Below are positions 60,288 to 64,000 of a DNA stretch of 64,000 nt, in pieces (positions within the stretch are counted from its first letter, which is position 1; each line of letters starts with the position of its first letter). The position numbers and the translations under genes were made by a program. Source of the stretch: Lunularia cruciata (Eukaryota > Streptophyta > Marchantiopsida > Lunulariales > Lunulariaceae); contig OX419758.1 in the NCBI GenBank assembly GCA_948567375.1, forward strand, positions 1,059,001 through 1,123,000, given 5' to 3'. Below the pieces are notes generated by a model that worked only from the letters and a program-made list of their open reading frames with translations, made no database searches and was not told where the DNA came from.

Positions 60288-62626
60288 TGTGGTGCCCACA
60301 TTTTTTGTTTTTTTCAAAATAAAGGAGAAGAAGTGTATAGAGAAGTCGGATTGCGCCTATATGGCCGAAGAAGGCGAAGAAAAGAGTCTTCGTGATGAAA
60401 CCCAAAGTAAAGTGACTTTGGGTCATAAGGCAAAGTACTCGGAAATGCCCTGTCAGCATACAAACTGAAGTAAATTGTCTTTGGATCGGGGGGAGCTCAA
60501 CCCGAGGCAAAGACAGTCTAACAACCTTTCGTCGGGGCAAGAAATTCAAGAAGGGGCCGTTTCAAAAATGGCGGCTCATACGCACGAAGGTTGATTGACA
60601 GTGACAGGTGCATGTTGGAGGTGTGATTTCTTGGTAGGAACTCGAAGCGACGGAAGACGAAGAAGCACAACTCTATAAAAATCAAAACTGCAACAAAAAA
60701 ATGTCGAGTAATTTTCCTTTGCCGTTGAGGAGTCGTCTTGCAGGTGATCGGGGAAAGGGAAATAGAGTTGGGATCGTGTTAGTGCGCAAGGGAGAAGTCG
60801 CGAGAGTGAAATTGAGAGAAAGTGAGAAGGTAGAAGAAATGGGAGGAGGGAAGAAGAACTCTGAATTTGCAGTGAGAAATCATGCAATTTGGAGATTAGA
60901 TGTGATAGCGCGGATCGAAGTCTTGAGCCGACTTTGGATCACATTTCTGGCATGGAACTGGAACATGAGTTTTCCAAGATTCATGATAGAAATCATCGAG
61001 AGTAAGTGTCTCGATGGACCCGAGGAAGAAGAGAAGAGAGGAAATCCGGCTCGCTGGACAGAGTCGGATTGGAAACTTGTACTCGGGAAGGAGGCAGGCT
61101 CGGAGCAGGGAGCCACGTTCTTGGGGAAAGGAGAGATAGCTCAGAAGACGCAGGAGGTGAGAGATGCCTTCTCGTCGAAAAGAACAAAGAACGAGTACAA
61201 AGTTGAGAGTTACAAGGATCCAGTGAAGAGAGGGATCGTGAGTGCTCTCATGGCAATCTTGAAGCCGGAGAGAACGACTTATGTGATGAAACACCAAGCG
61301 GTGTTCTTCCATAGTTGTTTGCAGGAGAACCTATCAATTGGGCGAGGTGTTTTCACGGGAGAACAAGGCAGATGGTGTGGAATTTGCGGGATAAGTCGCC
61401 TCCACACTACATTGTACCGTTTGCAGCACACTTCTACCACAGGCTCAATTTACTAAACTTGGCGGAGCGGACTTGGATGGTGTTGCACTTCCATCTTGAT
61501 GTGCGAAAGGAGGTTGATGTTGAGGAGCAGTAGTACATTCTCCAAATCCGGAGCACAAACGACTACTATGCAAAGACAAGGAAGAATGTGGAGGTCGTAG
61601 TGAGTACCCCGACAAAGAAGAAGAGTTGGCAAGGAGAAGCTAAAGAAAGCAAGAAACCTTGGAAGATGCAGAGGAGTAACCCGAGGCAAAGTATGGTGGT
61701 AATTGAGTCAGAAGATGAAAACTCAAAAGGAGAGGCCGAGCTCAAGACGGAGGACTCAAAACATGAGGAGGAACTTGAGCTGACATTGCAGAGTGGAGAT
61801 ACAAGCAGTGATAGTGAAGAAGGAGGAGAGATGACATCGGTGCCAACGGCTAACAAAGAAGAAGAAGTGCAAGCCGAGTTGGAGGCCGAAGACAACTCAC
61901 CGTTGGAAGACGAAGTACCGGTGCCAGAGGAAAAGAAGATCGCAGTCCAGCGAGGAGTTTGCTTGCGACGTAAGGTGAAGTGTGAAGCGGGGCCGAGTAG
62001 AGTGAAGGAAGAGGTAGAAGAAAGCTCGGGAAGCAAAGCGTCACTCCCGATACAAAGACTGCAAAGGCAAAGGTGAGTATCGAGAGAACACGAAGTGAGA
62101 AGAGAGACCACTCCGTGAGATGAAGTAGTTGCCAGTGATGGAGTGGAGTACCTACGAGAGATCGTGTGTCCATTGTTGGTGAAGTTGGAGCACAAGAAGA
62201 AGGAGATGCAATTGACTTGTCCAGAGGTGAAGACTATTTTGCAGGTCTTATTGAGATTAGAAGAAGAGAACTCGGAGTTGAAGCAAAGCATAACCCGAGG
62301 TGAGGAGGAGAGAGAAGTACTACGAGCAGAGGCAGTAGAGAGAAGTCAGGTAATTGAAGACCTGAAGAGGGAAGTGAGCTATCAAGAGGATCTTGCGAGG
62401 CAGAGTGACATAGCAAGGGAAAGACAAGTCGCTGAATACGAGATCTTGAAGCAGCAATTTGCTGATTCAAGAGTAGAAGTAATCCATGCTGTGGCAAGGG
62501 TAGCAGCAAAGGATCAGGAGCTCGATAGAGTGATGGAGAGTATGGAGGAGAAGAAGCAACTCTGGCAATGAGAGTTGGCTGCACGGTATAGAGAAGAAGA
62601 GAGATTGCGAGAGTTACTTTGTAATC
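60288..62626 (+). mobile_element. Element U copy 5 (plus strand, 3' truncated)
   Basis: The start is TGTGGTGCCCACATTTTTTG at 60288, followed by a 413-base leader and the U protein gene. The right end is lost at the junction with the Tat-like gypsy near 62612-62641, where AGTTACTTTGTAATC is present twice in tandem. This copy is richer in G+C than copies 1 and 3 (for example CGAG, TCGG), which suggests it is younger or has had less methylation-driven C to T decay. Confidence 0.75.
60701..62571 (+). pseudogene. U protein gene, copy 5 (best N-terminus)
   Basis: An ATG at 60701 opens a clean frame of about 205 codons: MSSNFPLPLRSRLAGDRGKG, WRLDVIARIEVL, FLAWNWNMSF, TESDWKLVLGKE, then YKVESYKDPVKRGIV. 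Near 61315 the frame shifts, and INWARCFHGRTRQM and FAAHFYHRLNLLNLAER continue in another frame to 62571. That frame has stops near 61531, 62074 and 62118. The second half is an acidic Glu/Ser/Lys linker (61588-62076) and then a strong coiled coil (62143-62571, heptad-like, rich in Glu, Leu and Arg). Without the lesions the protein would be about 620 residues. It has no zinc knuckle, protease or polymerase motif that I can see. Function unknown. Confidence 0.7.
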
Positions 62627-64000
62627 AGTTACTTTGTAATCTTTGCCCAAATACACAAAAATCATCAATGAAGATTGAATTCATCATCCGCTGGAAAGTA
62701 GCGAGAGCATTACACAACCCAAAGGGTATTTGATTGTAAGCAAAAGTGCCTTAATTGGTCATGAATGTAGTTTATCCTTGTCCTCTTCTTGGATGGATAC
62801 TTGATTGTACCCTAAAAATCCATCAAGAAAGCTATAACAAGGGTGACCAGCTACTTGGTCTAGAATTGTATCGATAAAAGGCGAGGGATGATGATCCTTC
62901 CTTGTGATTGCGTTCAACTTCTGGAAGTCTTGGCACACTTGGATCTTCCCTATTTTCTTCTTTGGGACAATGACAATGGGGGACACCCATTCACTGCTTA
63001 AGACAGGGAAGATGATTTTGGACTCTAAGTACTTGTTGATTTCATCTTTTACCAAAAGAGAGTACTTTGGATTCAGACGGTATTGTCTCTGTCAAACTGG
63101 AACTGCACCTTCAACTAGATCAATCTCGTGTTCTCCAAATTCTTGTGGAATACCCGGCATTTGATCAATAGACCAGGCAAATACATCCTGGAATTCTATG
63201 AACAGGGTAGTGTATCCTGCCAACTCCTCCGAAGTGACTGTCTTTGAAAATTTTAAAATTTTCCCTTCAGTCAAAACAACATCTTGACAATCATCAAGGT
63301 TGATGACTCTTTCAACATGGCTTACTCGGCTTAACCCAAGGCGAGATGCCATCAAACCCCCTTCCTCCAAGTCAGGTTCATCCGAGGCAAGGTCATATGG
63401 ATCTTCGTCTTTGATATCCACCTCGTAGCATTCCAAGTAATTGACTTGGACTTTGTCTTCTGATTTGTTTGAGGACGAAGATGATGAGTCTTTGGATTCA
63501 TCCTCCTCTTCTAACAAACTAGTTTCCCCAAGATGGGGAACTTTCGTCCAACTCACAGTCACCAGCTTCTGATCTTTGGACAAAATGTCCTTGAATCGTA
63601 ACTTCTGCTGATGCCAATCCACCACAACTTGGGCACTGTACAACCAGGGTCTTTTGATCAACAGAGGGTAACCAGTCTTAGTCACTGGTCGCAACACAAT
63701 GTAATTCAACTTGAAGGGCACCCCTCCAATGATTGTAGTAATGTTTGACAACATGCCCAAAGGCCGTCTCTTGGTTTGGTCTGCAAATTTCAAAACTCGG
63801 GGTGTTGGCTCAAACGTATGATACCCCAGTCAATTTGCAGTATCCTTGGTCATAACATTCACACCGGAACCTGAATCAACGGGTATTGATGTGATCATGC
63901 ACCCTACAATCTCCGCATCAACCTCAAGAGATCCCAAATCTTCTTGTTCAATACGATAAATAGCGGGCAGGTCCTTCTTTGACATCGACCTTACCTTCTT
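62627..64000 (-). pseudogene. Tat-like gypsy protease and reverse transcriptase, running off the window
   Basis: On the minus strand from the right edge: protease site ITSIPVDSGSGVNVMTKDTA (63900-63830, DSG present) with a stop soon after, then TGYPLLIKRPWLYSAQVVVDW (63680-63620). An acidic Asp/Glu/Ser linker follows, then FQDVFAWSIDQMPGIPQEF (63190-63130). Reverse transcriptase is represented by EWVSPIVIVPKK, VCQDFQKLNAITRKDHH, CYSFLDGFLGYNQV and, past two stops, the catalytic IDDFCVFG (62670). The wording WVSPIVIVPKK..ATRKDHH..FLDG..GYNQ is typical of the Tat/Athila branch. The left end is cut inside the reverse transcriptase by element U copy 5 or its deletion. Confidence 0.85.

Noticed and set aside
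61566-62291. Minus-strand frame of 241 codons over the U gene
   Set aside because: It is the Ser/Leu-rich mirror of the acidic coiled-coil region on the plus strand, a usual artefact of Glu/Lys-rich coding sequence.
1-64000. CRISPR array, bacterial operon or organelle origin
   Set aside because: No regular spacer-repeat array or ribosome-binding pattern was found. Spliced plant nuclear genes and gypsy elements show the DNA is nuclear.

Overview
The window is nuclear DNA of a land plant. Two split genes are recognisable: a complete MCA-type mechanosensitive Ca2+ channel gene (12386-15361, six exons) and a complete ABA4 (neoxanthin synthesis, DUF4281) gene (26195-27782, five exons). Every intron joins in phase with GT..AG borders and measures about 140-390 bases. 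Short introns, old gypsy-type retrotransposons and a fairly AT-rich sequence fit a bryophyte best, but that placement is an inference; the species is not determined.

Layout. 1-11.2 kb holds old repeats: a ~100-base repeat at the left edge, a decayed LTR (2.2-2.95 kb), a small non-LTR reverse transcriptase relic (3.56-3.93 kb) and a long minus-strand LINE relic (6.4-10.1 kb) split by a solo LTR with a perfect 5-base target duplication. 11.2-28 kb is the genic island: MCA, about 10.8 kb without a recognisable gene (a diverged 0.8-1 kb tandem duplication, two strong hairpins and small tandem repeats), then ABA4. 28-34 kb is AT-rich with short tandem duplications.

From 34.3 kb to the right edge the DNA is almost entirely nested retroelements. 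There are five Ty3/gypsy elements or parts: A (minus, 35.9-38.6 kb), C (minus, 44.6-47.1 kb), B (minus, 47.1-52.7 kb, nearly full length, a chromovirus), F (plus, 52.7-56.5 kb) and a Tat-like one at the right edge (minus, 62.6-64 kb). They are interleaved with at least five copies or fragments of a family I do not recognise, here called U. U copies start TGTGGTACCC, the best preserved ends ..TTATCACA with a 5-base target duplication, and the longer copies carry a conserved protein of unknown function (globular block, acidic/basic linker, coiled coil) with no reverse transcriptase. U is the best candidate in the window for an undescribed element. All retroelement genes seen are broken by stops or frameshifts.

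MCA and ABA4 appear independent; nothing in the sequence links their regulation.
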